Shown here: piece after piece, positions 35,147-47,105 of the stretch
Layout: each line of letters starts with the position of its first letter
How positions within the stretch are numbered: position 1 is the first letter of the stretch
Assembly (NCBI GenBank): GCA_016935315.1
Contig: JAFGRD010000016.1
Span: forward strand, 1 to 64,000
DNA length: 64,000 nucleotides
Direction of reading: 5' to 3'
DNA from: Pirellulales bacterium
GTDB lineage: Bacteria; Planctomycetota; Planctomycetia; Pirellulales; Thermoguttaceae
The notes under the pieces: model-generated
The model's input: the letters and a program-made list of their open reading frames with translations, nothing else
Told to the model about the DNA's origin: nothing
The model's database searches: none
Position numbers and translations under genes: made by a program

Positions 35147-37552
35147 ATGCAACGTCACACGCTTCTGCCGATCATGCTCGTTTTGCTCGCGGCGCTGTTG
35201 TGGCCGGCCGCTGCTACCGGGGCCGCGACCGACGACCAAGACAAACAGGCCGACAACCTCTTACCCAATCCGTCGTTCGAGCAAGAGGCCGATCGCAAGC
35301 CGGCCGAATGGAAGACCGAGGGCTGGGGCGGCAAGGGGACCTTCACCTACGCCACGGCCGGACGAACCGGAAGGCGCAGCCTGATGATCACCTCCGAAGA
35401 AGGGGCCGACATCGCCTGGTGCGCCACGGTGCCGGTCGAGCCCCACACCACCTATCGGCTTTCGGGCTGGATCAAGACGGAGAACGTCCGGGGCGCCAAG
35501 GGGGCGTTGCTGAACCTACACAATATCCAGCCCGCCCAGACGGATGCCGTCTCGGGTACCCACGATTGGACGCAAGTCGAAGTGCTCTTCGACACGGGCG
35601 GCAACGACAGCGTGCAGGTCAACTGCCTGCTGGGTGGTTGGGGCCAGGCCACCGGTAAAGCCTGGTACGACGACGTCTGTCTGGAGAAGCTCTCCATGGC
35701 CGACTGGAAGCCCGAGGTGGCGATCGACGCCGCTAAGATCGGCGAACCGATCTCCAAGTACATCTACGGCCAGTTCATCGAGCACCTCGGCCGCTGCATC
35801 TACGGCGGCATCTGGGCCGAGATGCTCGAGGACCGCAAGTTCTACTTCCCCGTCACGGCAGACTACGCCCCCTATCGGTCGCTGCAGAACACGGACTTTC
35901 CGGTGGTGGGAGCCTCGCCTTGGCAGATCATCGGAGACGGTGATTCCGTGGGCATGGTGCGGGAGGATTCGTTCGTCGGGGAGCACACCCCGTCGGCGGA
36001 GCCGGGAAGCGGCATCCGCCAACGTGACCTGGCCCTGGTCAAAGGCAAGCAGTACGTCGGCTACGTCTGGGTGAAACCGGCCCGGGACAGCACGACGGTG
36101 CAAGTCGTGGTGCGCTGGGGCGAAGGGTCTGCCGACATGTTCCGGCATACCTTCACCAACGCCGCCGACCGCTATCAGAAGTCGTCCTTCCGCTTCACGG
36201 CGGGTGCCGACACGGACAAGGGCGTTCTGGAGATTCAAGTATCCGACGGCGGGCCATGCCTGGTGGGAACGGCTTCGCTGATGCCGGCCGACAACGTCGA
36301 CGGGATGCGGGCCGACACGCTGAAGCTGCTCAAAGAGCTGAACTCGCCCGTGTATCGCTGGCCCGGCGGCAATTTTGTCAGCGGCTACGACTGGAAAGAC
36401 GGCATCGGCGATCGCGACCGCCGGCCACCGCGGAAGAACCCGGCCTGGACCGGCGTCGAGCAGAACGACTTCGGGCTCGACGAGTTCATCCACTTCTGCC
36501 GCGTGTTGGATACCGAGCCGTATATTGCCGTCAACAGCGGCCAGGGCGGGGTGGAAAACGCCGTGGCGGAGCTGCAATACGCCAACGGTGACCCCGACAC
36601 GCCCATGGGCAAGCTCCGCGCGAAAAACGGCCATGCCGAGCCCTATCGGGTCAAGTGGTGGGGGATCGGCAACGAAATGTACGGCGGCTGGCAGCTTGGC
36701 CATATGCCATTGGAAGACTACATCAAGAAGCATAACGTGTTTGCCGAGGCTTTTCGCGCGGAAGACCCCTCGATCAAGCTGGTGGCCGTCGGCGACGCGG
36801 GCCGCTGGAGCGAGGGCATGATGCAGCACTGCGCCGATCACATGGACCTGATCAGCGAGCACTTCTATCGCGGGGAAAGCCCCGGGCTGGCCTCCCACGT
36901 CCGCCAGATTCCCGAAGCGGTCCGCGGCAAGGCTGACGCCCATCGCCGCTATCGCCGGCAGTTCGATTCGCTGGCGGGCAAAGACATCCGCATCGCCCTG
37001 GACGAGTGGAACTTCTGGTACGGGCCGCATGCCTTCGGCGAGTTGGGCACCCGCTATTTCCTTAAAGACGCCCTGGGGATTGCTGCCGGGCTGAACGAAT
37101 ACGCCCGCCAGAGCGACATCATGTTCATGGCCAATTACGCTCAGACGGTCAACGTCATCGGCTGCATCAAAACCAGCAAGACGGCGGCCGCCTTTGCCAC
37201 GACCGGCCTGGTGCTGAAGCTCTACCGCGAGCATTTCGGCGTGCTGCCGCTGGCCGTGACCACCACGCAGCCGTTGGACGTGATGGCGGCCCTGACCGAG
37301 GACCACAAGACGCTTACCGTGGCGATCGTCAACCCCACGATGAAGCAGCTCGACATTCCGCTGACCCTCGACGGTGTGAAACTCGTCGGCACCGGCCGCC
37401 GCTGGCAGATCGCCGGCGACGACCCGATGGCCTACAACGAGCCGGGCAAGCCGCCCAAGGTCGCCATCGAAGAGCAGGCGGTTTCCGGCGTGCAAAACGC
37501 GCTCTCGGTTGCCCCGTGCAGCGTGACGCTGTACGCGTTGCCGGTCGAGTGA
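35147..37552 (+). CDS. abfA: Secreted alpha-L-arabinofuranosidase (GH51) with N-terminal carbohydrate-binding module
   Basis: Removes terminal arabinofuranosyl groups from arabinan or arabinoxylan. Of 801 residues, 1-28 form a signal peptide. About 30-185 is a CBM4/9-like beta-sandwich (NLLPNPSFEQEADRKP). The GH51 domain opens at SKYIYGQFIEHLGRCIYGG. The acid/base Glu510 lies in WWGIGNEMYGG and the nucleophile Glu620 in IALDEWNFWYG. A C-terminal beta domain follows, and the total exceeds the usual GH51 core of about 500 residues. AAAGGAA precedes the ATG. The divergent araB-araD-isomerase-symporter arm provides uptake and catabolism of the released arabinose. Confidence 0.94.
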   Translation: MQRHTLLPIMLVLLAALLWPAAATGAATDDQDKQADNLLPNPSFEQEADRKPAEWKTEGWGGKGTFTYATAGRTGRRSLMITSEEGADIAWCATVPVEPHTTYRLSGWIKTENVRGAKGALLNLHNIQPAQTDAVSGTHDWTQVEVLFDTGGNDSVQVNCLLGGWGQATGKAWYDDVCLEKLSMADWKPEVAIDAAKIGEPISKYIYGQFIEHLGRCIYGGIWAEMLEDRKFYFPVTADYAPYRSLQNTDFPVVGASPWQIIGDGDSVGMVREDSFVGEHTPSAEPGSGIRQRDLALVKGKQYVGYVWVKPARDSTTVQVVVRWGEGSADMFRHTFTNAADRYQKSSFRFTAGADTDKGVLEIQVSDGGPCLVGTASLMPADNVDGMRADTLKLLKELNSPVYRWPGGNFVSGYDWKDGIGDRDRRPPRKNPAWTGVEQNDFGLDEFIHFCRVLDTEPYIAVNSGQGGVENAVAELQYANGDPDTPMGKLRAKNGHAEPYRVKWWGIGNEMYGGWQLGHMPLEDYIKKHNVFAEAFRAEDPSIKLVAVGDAGRWSEGMMQHCADHMDLISEHFYRGESPGLASHVRQIPEAVRGKADAHRRYRRQFDSLAGKDIRIALDEWNFWYGPHAFGELGTRYFLKDALGIAAGLNEYARQSDIMFMANYAQTVNVIGCIKTSKTAAAFATTGLVLKLYREHFGVLPLAVTTTQPLDVMAALTEDHKTLTVAIVNPTMKQLDIPLTLDGVKLVGTGRRWQIAGDDPMAYNEPGKPPKVAIEEQAVSGVQNALSVAPCSVTLYALPVE

Positions 37553-37568
37553 AGGCGAGCCAACGGAA

Positions 37569-37600
37569 CGAGGCCCGCAAGTTTCGACCTGCGGGCCTCG
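37569..37600. terminator. Bidirectional hairpin between convergent genes
   Basis: Perfect 11-bp stem CGAGGCCCGCA (37569-37579) with TGCGGGCCTCG (37590-37600), loop of 10. There is no good T-tract on either side, so it may act as a Rho-assisted or bidirectional end signal. Confidence 0.55.
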
Positions 37601-37651
37601 TGACGTCTGTTTCCGCTGCCGGGCCGACAGCGGCCGGCAGCCGGGCTGCAG

Positions 37652-40360
<2,709 letters not shown>

Positions 40361-40519
40361 GACTAACCTTTCTCTTGTTTCGAGGAATACCAACAGTCAG
40401 GGGGCAGAAGGGACGGGAGCCGACTCGGGCGCCCCATCCGCTGCCGGGCATGAAAACCCGCGCCCTATTGGACCTGCAGAGACCATGGGACCGGCGACCG
40501 GCAAACGTATAAGCGGTCT

Positions 40520-40549
40520 AGTTTACAGAACGGCTTTTCAGCCTGTCAA
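40520..40549 (-). promoter_or_regulatory. Promoter for the membrane pyrophosphatase gene
   Basis: On the minus strand a perfect TTGACA (40544-40549) is followed after 18 bp by TAAACT (40520-40525). The predicted leader is about 150 nt. The same -10 hexamer is found in the tracrRNA promoter. Confidence 0.65.
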
Positions 40550-41050
40550 CCATAGCACGCAGCCGGCCACCGCGATTTTCCCGGTGGCCGGGCGACTATG
40601 GCCAAAAGCCCGCCCGAGAAAGGCGAATTGGGGAAACCAACCCGCTGGCTGCCGAAGTGGTGGAGCAGCGTTTTCAGTACCAAGGGCGGTGGTGTCTCAG
40701 TCGGAAGAGCCGGAGTTGTCGCACCGCCACCGACCGTTCCTCCACAGCCGGAGACAGCGATGTTCCGTTGCCGCTGTCTTCCATTTTGGCCCAAATTAAC
40801 AATCTCGAAGGGCCCCTGGAGACCCTCTTTGGTGGGGTGCAGCGGGGCCACTCGGAGACCGGCATCACGCCTCGGAGGCTGCCAGGTCACTTCGGCGGTG
40901 ATCATCGAGAAAAAGCAGTGTTCGACAGCCATTTTCCGCTTGGCATTCTCGCCCACACCGATTATCTTGGAGGAAGGGAAGGTCTGGAGAAGTGGCCGGC
41001 GGTTTGCCGCTGCGCTGGAACCGAAACAACCGAACCGGAGGACCTGGAAA
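40550..41050. other. Intergenic region with no supported gene
   Basis: About 500 bp between the pyrophosphatase promoter and the first of two paralogous secreted proteins. Open frames cross it, but none has a plausible start and protein-like composition together. I see no RNA gene or repeat. The promoter of the 41051 gene must be here but is not obvious. Confidence 0.5.
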
Positions 41051-41851
41051 ATGGCCTTGGGCTTTTCAATTCGAGCAGTGCGGCGACTGGGCCTAGCTGT
41101 TGCCGCGATGTTGATCTGCAACGCCGCCTTGGCGGCCGACCGGGGCGGCAAGACGCCGCGCCACGGTGAGTTCAATCCGGACCACGCCGCGGTCGAGATG
41201 TTCAGCGCCATCGAAGACGGACAGATCAGCGTCAAGCTGATCCCGAAGGATTCGACGCTATGCCAGGTGTTGATCGAGAACAAGACCGACAAGCCGCTGA
41301 ACGTCAAGTTGCCCGAAGCCTTTGCCGGAGTACCGGTGCTGGCGCAGAATCTCGGCGGCGGAAACCGGAACAATCGGAATTCCGGCGGCAACCAGGGGTT
41401 CGGCGGCGGCATGGGTATGGGCGGCATGGGCATGGGCGGCATGGGCATGGGCATGGGCATGTTCAATGTGCCGGCCGAGAAGGTTGGCAAGTTCAAGGTC
41501 ACCACCGTCTGTCTCGAACACGGCAAGGACGAGCCTCGGCCTGCCATGAAGTATGAAATCAAGCCCATCCAGGAATTCACCGACAAGCCCGAGGTGCATG
41601 AGCTTTGCCGGATGCTCGGCAGCGGAAGACTCGACCAGCGAGCCGCCCAGGTCGCCGCATGGCATCTGAACAATGGGATGAGCTTTCCGGAGTTGGCGGC
41701 CAAGCGACTTCGCTTTGCCAATGGCAGCAGCCGGCCCTATTTTTCGTCTCAGCAGCTCCAGGCCGGCTTGCGGATCTCGACCATGGCCACGCAATTGGCC
41801 GAGAAACGCCGCAACAGCCCCGGCGAAACCGATTCAGCCCGAATCGACTGA
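41051..41851 (+). CDS. Secreted protein of unknown function with Met/Gly-rich linker (paralogue 1)
   Basis: The 266-residue protein starts at MALGFSIRAVRR with GGAGG upstream. A signal peptide ends near AALAADRG. The first conserved block (AVEMFSAIEDGQISVKLIPK) ends at GVPVLAQ, and a low-complexity linker of GMGGMGMG-type repeats follows. The second conserved block begins FNVPAEKVGKFK and contains RAAQVAAWHLNNGMSFPEL. Both blocks recur in the next gene with a different linker, so this is a duplicated family. No known domain or catalytic motif is recognised. An envelope or periplasmic role is inferred from the signal peptide only. Confidence 0.8.
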   Translation: MALGFSIRAVRRLGLAVAAMLICNAALAADRGGKTPRHGEFNPDHAAVEMFSAIEDGQISVKLIPKDSTLCQVLIENKTDKPLNVKLPEAFAGVPVLAQNLGGGNRNNRNSGGNQGFGGGMGMGGMGMGGMGMGMGMFNVPAEKVGKFKVTTVCLEHGKDEPRPAMKYEIKPIQEFTDKPEVHELCRMLGSGRLDQRAAQVAAWHLNNGMSFPELAAKRLRFANGSSRPYFSSQQLQAGLRISTMATQLAEKRRNSPGETDSARID

Positions 41852-41921
41852 GATACTGGACTTCTGCGTTGGTACCGTGAGACCGATCCTCAGGGCCTGT
41901 CAAAGAAGTTGGGCATGACGC

Positions 41922-41954
41922 AAAGAGCAAGGGCGCATGGCGTCCTTGCTCTTT
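41922..41954 (+). terminator. Terminator-like hairpin between the two paralogues
   Basis: Perfect 11-bp stem AAAGAGCAAGG (41922-41932) with CCTTGCTCTTT (41944-41954), ending in TTTCATT. It likely separates the two transcription units. Confidence 0.65.
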
Positions 41955-42005
41955 CATTGCGCCCCCGTGTTGAGACCCCGTTGATCACTTCTTTCCGAGC
42001 GGCCC

Positions 42006-42034
42006 TTGGCTTTTGGCCGCGAATTTGTTACACT
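42006..42034 (+). promoter_or_regulatory. Candidate promoter for paralogue 2
   Basis: TTGGCT (42006-42011), 17 bp, TACACT (42029-42034), about 58 bp before the ATG. The TACACT -10 is the same hexamer as at the 3' end of the CRISPR repeats. Confidence 0.45.
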
Positions 42035-42092
42035 CTACGCGTGTGGGGTGGGCTCCCGCCATGGGCAAGGAACCGAGAAGGAGGTGCTCGTC

Positions 42093-43025
42093 ATGCGTCG
42101 TTCCCGTCGAGTCGGGCGGCTGCCAGGGGTTGTGGTTTGCGCCGCCGTGTTGTGCAGTGTGATTGTGCTGTGGACTCCAGTTTGGCTGGCGGCCGCGGAA
42201 AGCCAACCAGCGGAACCGTTGCCCAAGGGCGATGTGGTCGATCTGTTCCGGGCGATCGAGAAGGGGCAAATCGAGGTTCAACTGATCCCCCGAGATTCGC
42301 GGCAGTGTCGGCTGCTGATCGACAATAAGACCGGCCGGCCGCTAAGCGTGCAATTGCCGGCGTCGTTCGGAGCCGTGCCCGTGCTGGCCCAGCAGTTTCC
42401 CAACCCCGGCCGAAACGGTCTGCAGCAGGGCAACGCGTCGCAGCAATTGGGGGTCGGCCCAGGGTTTCCGCCCATGCGCCCGGGAATCATGAACGTCGGT
42501 CCCAATCAGGGCTTTCCCAATCAGGGCTTTCCCAATCAGGGCTTTCCCAATCAGGGCTTTCCCAATCAGGGCTTTCCCAATCAGGGCGTCCCAAACCGGC
42601 CCGGTCCCAACCCGTTTCAGTTTCCCGGACCGATCTTCAGTGTGCCGGCCGAAAAGGTCGGCAAGTTCAGGCTCCCCTCGGTCTGCCTTGAATACGGCAA
42701 GGCCGAGCCGCGGCCGCGACTGAAGTACCAGATCAAGCCGATCGATCAGGTCACCGAGAAACCAGGCGTGGCCGAACTCTGCGAGATGCTGGGCCAGGGC
42801 CAGATCAGCCAGCGCGCGGCCCAACTGGCCGCGTGGCATCTGAACAACGACATGAGTTGGGAGGAGCTGGCAAAAGTCCGCCAAAAGATGGCCCTTGGAA
42901 CAAGGCCAGTGTATACGCCAAAGGAACTGAAGTCCGGAAAGAAGGCGGCCGAAGCGGCCACGAAGCTGGCCGAACAGCGACAGCACGCTCGCGACGACAA
43001 GGCCGACTCGCTCAGCAGCGGATAG
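42093..43025 (+). CDS. Secreted protein of unknown function with NQGFP-repeat linker (paralogue 2)
   Basis: The 310-residue protein starts at MRRSRRVGRLPG with AAGGAGG 9 bases upstream and a signal peptide ending near LAAAES. Conserved block 1 (VDLFRAIEKGQIEVQLIP through GVPVLAQ-like AVPVLAQ) and block 2 (FSVPAEKVGKFRLPSVCLE, RAAQLAAWHLNNDMSWEEL) match the 41051 gene. The linker is different: six perfect or near-perfect Pro-Asn-Gln-Gly-Phe units instead of Met/Gly. Function unknown. Its own promoter and the hairpin before it suggest separate transcription from paralogue 1. Confidence 0.8.
   Translation: MRRSRRVGRLPGVVVCAAVLCSVIVLWTPVWLAAAESQPAEPLPKGDVVDLFRAIEKGQIEVQLIPRDSRQCRLLIDNKTGRPLSVQLPASFGAVPVLAQQFPNPGRNGLQQGNASQQLGVGPGFPPMRPGIMNVGPNQGFPNQGFPNQGFPNQGFPNQGFPNQGVPNRPGPNPFQFPGPIFSVPAEKVGKFRLPSVCLEYGKAEPRPRLKYQIKPIDQVTEKPGVAELCEMLGQGQISQRAAQLAAWHLNNDMSWEELAKVRQKMALGTRPVYTPKELKSGKKAAEAATKLAEQRQHARDDKADSLSSG
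42501..42590 (+). repeat. 15-bp coding tandem repeat, six units
   Basis: Unit CCCAATCAGGGCTTT in phase with the reading frame, giving PNQGF repeats; five units are identical and the sixth differs at one base. Such arrays change length by slippage. Confidence 0.9.
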
Positions 43026-43226
43026 CCCGGCACCGATTCGGGGAACTCTTCAGCCCCGGATTTCGTCTATGTGGTGTACGACGAACAGGCTCGGGCGGGG
43101 TCGGCCCCACTACCCGCGGCGGCGTGGGCTCAAAGGGCCGCCCGCCCCGTTTACAAAGGAGGCGGGATTCCCGACGCCTTTTTCCCACACTTCGGTATTT
43201 GTCCGAACTACAAGGAGGCCCTGACC

Positions 43227-45626
43227 ATGTCGCGTGCGCTCGCTCGTTGGACGGCGGTGTTGCTGTTTCTGGTTCCGGCGGTTGCCCGCGCCCAGGGTTT
43301 GCTGGTCGTGGTGGACCCGCACCAGCAAGCCCGGTTGCCGCGTCCGGTTGTGATCCATCACTATCACCCTCCGATCCCCCATCCTCCGCCGCCCACGCCG
43401 CCGACCAGCTACAAGATTCAGGAGTTGGACGTCCACGCCCGGCTGATCGACCAGGTGGCCCAGGTCCAGGTGTCGCAGTCGTTTGTCAACACGGGCAGCC
43501 GCCAGATGGAAGTGGCGTTTGTCTTCCCGTTGCCCTACGACGGGGCGATCGAGCAGATGACGCTGCTGGTCGACGGCAAGGAGTATCCGGCCAAGTTGCT
43601 CGACGCGAAGGACGCCCGGCAGATGTACGAGGAAATCGTCCGCAAGAACAGGGACCCCGCGTTGCTGGAGTGGATGGGCACGGGGCTGTTCAAGACCAGC
43701 GTGTTTCCGGTTCCGCCGGGGGCCAAGCGGACCGTCTCGCTCCGTTATTCGCAGATGTGCCGCAAGCAGGAAGGGCTCACCGATTTCCTCTTCCCCTTGA
43801 GCACGGCCAAGTACACGTCCGACGCAGTGGAGAAGGTGAACATCCGGGCGACCATCGAGAGCCAGATCGACATCAAGAATGTCTACAGCCCCTCCCATGC
43901 CGTCGAGATTAAGCGTCCCGACGACCGCCACGCCACGGTCACCTTCACCTGCAAGAACGAGGTGCCCTCGACCGATTTCCGGTTGCTCTACGACGTGGGC
44001 AAGGGCAAGGTCAGCACGCGGGTGCTCAGCTATCGGCCCGACCGGGGCAGGGACGGCTTTTTCCTGCTGTTGGCCAGCCCCAAGATCAAAGCCCCCGACG
44101 AGAAACGCCCGAAGAAGACGGTTGTGTTCGTCGTCGACCGCTCGGGCAGCATGAGCGGCAAGAAGATCGAGCAGGCCCGCGGCGCGCTACAATACGTGTT
44201 GAACAACCTTCGCGAGGGCGACCTGTTCAACATCGTGGCCTACGACAGCCAGGTCGAGTCGTTCCGGCCCGAGTTGCAGCGGTTCGACGAGAAGACGCGT
44301 AAGGACGCCTTGGGATTCGTCGAAGGTATCTACGCCGGCGGCAGCACGAACATCGACGGGGCCTTGCGGGCGGCCTTGGGCCAATTGCAGGATTCGAGCC
44401 GGCCCAACTACGTGCTCTTCCTGACCGACGGGCTGCCGACCGCCGGCGAGACCAACGAAATGAAGATCGTGGCCAACGCCGGGGAGTCGAACAAGGTCCA
44501 CGCCCGCATCTTCAGCTTCGGCGTCGGATACGACGTGAACAGCCGGCTGTTGGACAAGCTGGTGCGAGCGAACTTCGGCCAGGGCGAGTTCGTTCGCCCC
44601 GACGAGGACATCGAGGACCGCGTCAGCCGCCTCTACCGCCGGATCGAATCGCCCGTGCTCACCGGCGTGGAGATCACCTTCGAACTCGACGAACTCCGCA
44701 GCGAGGAAGGCAAGCCGATCAACCGCGTCTATCCCAGCGGCTCGTTCGACCTGTTTGCCGGCGAGCAGTTGGTGGTGGTCGGGCGGTACAAGAAGGCGGG
44801 CACGGCCAAGGTGATCGTCCGGGGCACCATCGGCGACGAGAAACAGAAGTTCGACTTCCCGGCCAAACTGGTCAACAAGAGCGACGACGAAACCCATGCG
44901 TTTATCCAAAAGCTCTGGGCGATTCGCCGCGTCGGCGAGATCCTCGACGAATTGGATCTCAAGGGCAAGAACGATGAGCTGATTACGGAGTTGGTGACGC
45001 TGTCGAAGCGACACGGCATCCTCACGCCGTATACTTCGTTCATGGCCGACGAAAACGCGGGCGTCCACGATCTGGCCGGCGATACGCGTCGGGCAGAGGT
45101 CCGCCTGCGCGAACTGGGCCAAACGGACGGCGCCGATGCCTTTGGCCAGCGATTGGCCAAACAGATGTACCTCAACGCCGATCGGGCAGCCATGGTCCCC
45201 GCCGAGCCGCTGATGGAAGCGGCCAAGGCCGCCGCGCCGGGCTTGGGCACCTACGCCGGGCGCAGCCCCGGCAGCGGTCGCTCGCGATCTGGCGGAGTGT
45301 CCGGCTACGGTTTCGAGGGCTCGTCCACGCCGGTCACCGGACCTGCCGCGCGCGGCTCGATCGTCGCCGAGGCGGGCCAGGAGGCCCAGGTCGCCATCCG
45401 CACGGTTCGCAACCTGGGCAATCGCACGTTCTATCTCCGCAACGGCCGGTGGGTCGATTCGCTGGTGACCGAACAGCAAGAGGCCAAAGCCCGGCGGGTC
45501 AAGCAGTTCAGCGACGCATACTTCGAGTTGGCGGAGACGCACGGCAAGAAGATGTCGCAGTACATGGTCTTCGACGAACCGGTGCTGTTGAGCCTCGGGA
45601 GCCAGGCGTATTTGATTGAGCCTTAA
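43227..45626 (+). CDS. Secreted VIT-domain plus von Willebrand factor A protein
   Basis: The 799-residue protein starts at MSRALARWTAV with AAGGAGG upstream and has a signal peptide ending at ARAQ. A proline-rich HYHPPIPHPPPPTPP stretch follows. The VIT domain covers about residues 60-200 (KIQELDVHARLIDQVAQVQV, EVAFVFPLP). The vWA domain (about 295-465) has an intact metal-ion-dependent adhesion site: DRSGSMSGKK, GGSTNIDGAL and FLTDGLPT. The C-terminal third contains the region typical of inter-alpha-trypsin-inhibitor heavy-chain-like proteins (TLSKRHGILTPYTSFMADE). It probably acts as a surface adhesion or protein-interaction factor. An HtrA-like protease gene follows on the same strand. Confidence 0.92.
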   Translation: MSRALARWTAVLLFLVPAVARAQGLLVVVDPHQQARLPRPVVIHHYHPPIPHPPPPTPPTSYKIQELDVHARLIDQVAQVQVSQSFVNTGSRQMEVAFVFPLPYDGAIEQMTLLVDGKEYPAKLLDAKDARQMYEEIVRKNRDPALLEWMGTGLFKTSVFPVPPGAKRTVSLRYSQMCRKQEGLTDFLFPLSTAKYTSDAVEKVNIRATIESQIDIKNVYSPSHAVEIKRPDDRHATVTFTCKNEVPSTDFRLLYDVGKGKVSTRVLSYRPDRGRDGFFLLLASPKIKAPDEKRPKKTVVFVVDRSGSMSGKKIEQARGALQYVLNNLREGDLFNIVAYDSQVESFRPELQRFDEKTRKDALGFVEGIYAGGSTNIDGALRAALGQLQDSSRPNYVLFLTDGLPTAGETNEMKIVANAGESNKVHARIFSFGVGYDVNSRLLDKLVRANFGQGEFVRPDEDIEDRVSRLYRRIESPVLTGVEITFELDELRSEEGKPINRVYPSGSFDLFAGEQLVVVGRYKKAGTAKVIVRGTIGDEKQKFDFPAKLVNKSDDETHAFIQKLWAIRRVGEILDELDLKGKNDELITELVTLSKRHGILTPYTSFMADENAGVHDLAGDTRRAEVRLRELGQTDGADAFGQRLAKQMYLNADRAAMVPAEPLMEAAKAAAPGLGTYAGRSPGSGRSRSGGVSGYGFEGSSTPVTGPAARGSIVAEAGQEAQVAIRTVRNLGNRTFYLRNGRWVDSLVTEQQEAKARRVKQFSDAYFELAETHGKKMSQYMVFDEPVLLSLGSQAYLIEP

Positions 45627-45757
45627 GCCTCGATCGACACAGGGGGGGGCAGAGCCCTCTTCGGGTCGCGCAGTTCGCGTACCCGAAGCCTTGGTCGCGT
45701 TTCCGGGGGACGACAGCTCGTCTGTGGTTCCCCGGTTCTTCGTTCTTGCACGACAAC

Positions 45758-45786
45758 TTGCACGCGCCGCTGCATCGAGGTTAAGA
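45758..45786 (+). promoter_or_regulatory. Candidate promoter for the HtrA-like protease gene
   Basis: TTGCAC (45758-45763), 17 bp, TTAAGA (45781-45786), some 70 bp before the ATG. The match to consensus is moderate. Confidence 0.35.
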
Positions 45787-45858
45787 TGGATGTTGTCACA
45801 TCCGTCTCCCTTGGTCTGATCTTGCAGCCCAGGACCAACGCACCGGTAAGAACGCACG

Positions 45859-46896
45859 ATGACCAGCACCCCGCCGCCCGACGGCCGCATGGCCAAGTGG
45901 ATCCTGCTGCTGACGCTGCTGATTGCCTTGGCCGCCCGGCTGGCGGTCGGGCAGGAACCCGAGGCCGGCGGGCCGGCCGGCGATCTGTACGAACGGGCCA
46001 AGCGGGCGTCGGTCGAAATCCTCGTCGACGATCACCTCGACGGCTCCGGCTGGTTCACCGACGCGGAGGGCCTCCTGTTCACCGCGGCCCACGTGATCGA
46101 CCGACCCGATCGCCGCATCGAAGTCCTCTCCCCGGCCGTCGGTCGCCTCGATGCCAAAGTGGCGGCGGTCGATCTGGGACACGACCTGGTGCTGCTGCGA
46201 GTCGAACCGCGCGAAGGCGGCTACCCCGCGCTGAAGCTGGGCGAAAAGCTCCCGCCGCCCGGCCAGGACGTCTTCTTGCTGGGCGCTCCGCTGTTTCGCC
46301 ACCACCTGTTGTTGCGCGGCATGGTTGCCAGCGACGAAACGGCTTTCGGATACTATACGGGCAAGTACGTCGAGTCGATCCATCTCGCGGCCACCGTTCA
46401 GAGCGGCACGTCGGGCGCGCCGTGGCTGAACCGCTCCGGCGAAGTCGTCGCCTTGCAGTCGGGCGTGATGTCGATGAATTCCATTCCCATCGGCGTCGCC
46501 AACGCCATCCCGCTGGCCGCGCTCCGCGCGCTGCTCGAGTCCCGGCGTACTACCGCCACGCCCACCCTGGGAATCGCCGTGGAGGAGCCTTGGCAGCAGG
46601 GACGCGATCTGTTGAATCGCTATCCCCCGCGAAGCGAGGGACTGGTGGTCAAGATCCTGCAAGACGACAAGCCGGCTGCCCGGGCCGGCCTGAAACAGTG
46701 GGACCTGATCGTCGCCGCTGACGACCAGAAAGTGCGGCTTTCAGGCGAGCTGCTGCGGATTGTCCGCGGCAAGAGGCCGGGCGATCCGCTGAAGCTGACC
46801 GTGCTGGGCCCCGACGGCACCGGCCAGCGCGAGGTGACCGTGCCCCTGGGCAAGCTCGAAGTCGCCTGGCCGCCGCCTGAGGATGCCCCCGATTGA
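45859..46896 (+). CDS. HtrA/DegP-like trypsin-fold serine protease with one PDZ domain
   Basis: The 345-residue protein has an N-terminal hydrophobic segment (WILLLTLLIALAARLAVG) that acts as signal or anchor. The protease domain has a full triad: His78 in FTAAHVID, Asp109 in LGHDLVLL and Ser185 in SGTSGAPW, which differs slightly from the usual GNSGGP. A PDZ domain covers about 235-335 (GLVVKILQDDKPAARAGLKQ). Likely a periplasmic quality-control protease. The final codons and stop (GAT TGA) coincide with the left end of a 34-bp remnant of the 103-bp element, so the natural C-terminus may have been longer or different. Confidence 0.9.
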   Translation: MTSTPPPDGRMAKWILLLTLLIALAARLAVGQEPEAGGPAGDLYERAKRASVEILVDDHLDGSGWFTDAEGLLFTAAHVIDRPDRRIEVLSPAVGRLDAKVAAVDLGHDLVLLRVEPREGGYPALKLGEKLPPPGQDVFLLGAPLFRHHLLLRGMVASDETAFGYYTGKYVESIHLAATVQSGTSGAPWLNRSGEVVALQSGVMSMNSIPIGVANAIPLAALRALLESRRTTATPTLGIAVEEPWQQGRDLLNRYPPRSEGLVVKILQDDKPAARAGLKQWDLIVAADDQKVRLSGELLRIVRGKRPGDPLKLTVLGPDGTGQREVTVPLGKLEVAWPPPEDAPD

Positions 46897-46925
46897 TGTC
46901 TGTATTGAGTGTGCAGACGCCAATA
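46892..46925 (-). repeat. 34-bp deletion derivative of the 103-bp element (ends only)
   Basis: It begins ATTGATGTCTGTATTGA and ends GTGTGCAGACGCCAATA. These are the two terminal inverted repeats of the full element joined without the central hairpin. It overlaps the stop codon of the HtrA-like gene. The rest of the 209-bp gap to 47106 shows nothing else. Confidence 0.65.
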
Positions 46926-47105
46926 GAGCACCGATCATTCCGGCGGTAGTGACTGGGCCGATTCTGCCTGCGATGACGACTTGCCGCGTCCTCGGGAATC
47001 CGGCTTTCCCGCGGCGGCTGGATAAGCTACGTTGTTGATGCGGGCCGACACACCGCCGCGCAACTCTCCCCGGTTGCTCACAGCACACGTTCTCAGGAGC
47101 GCGCC

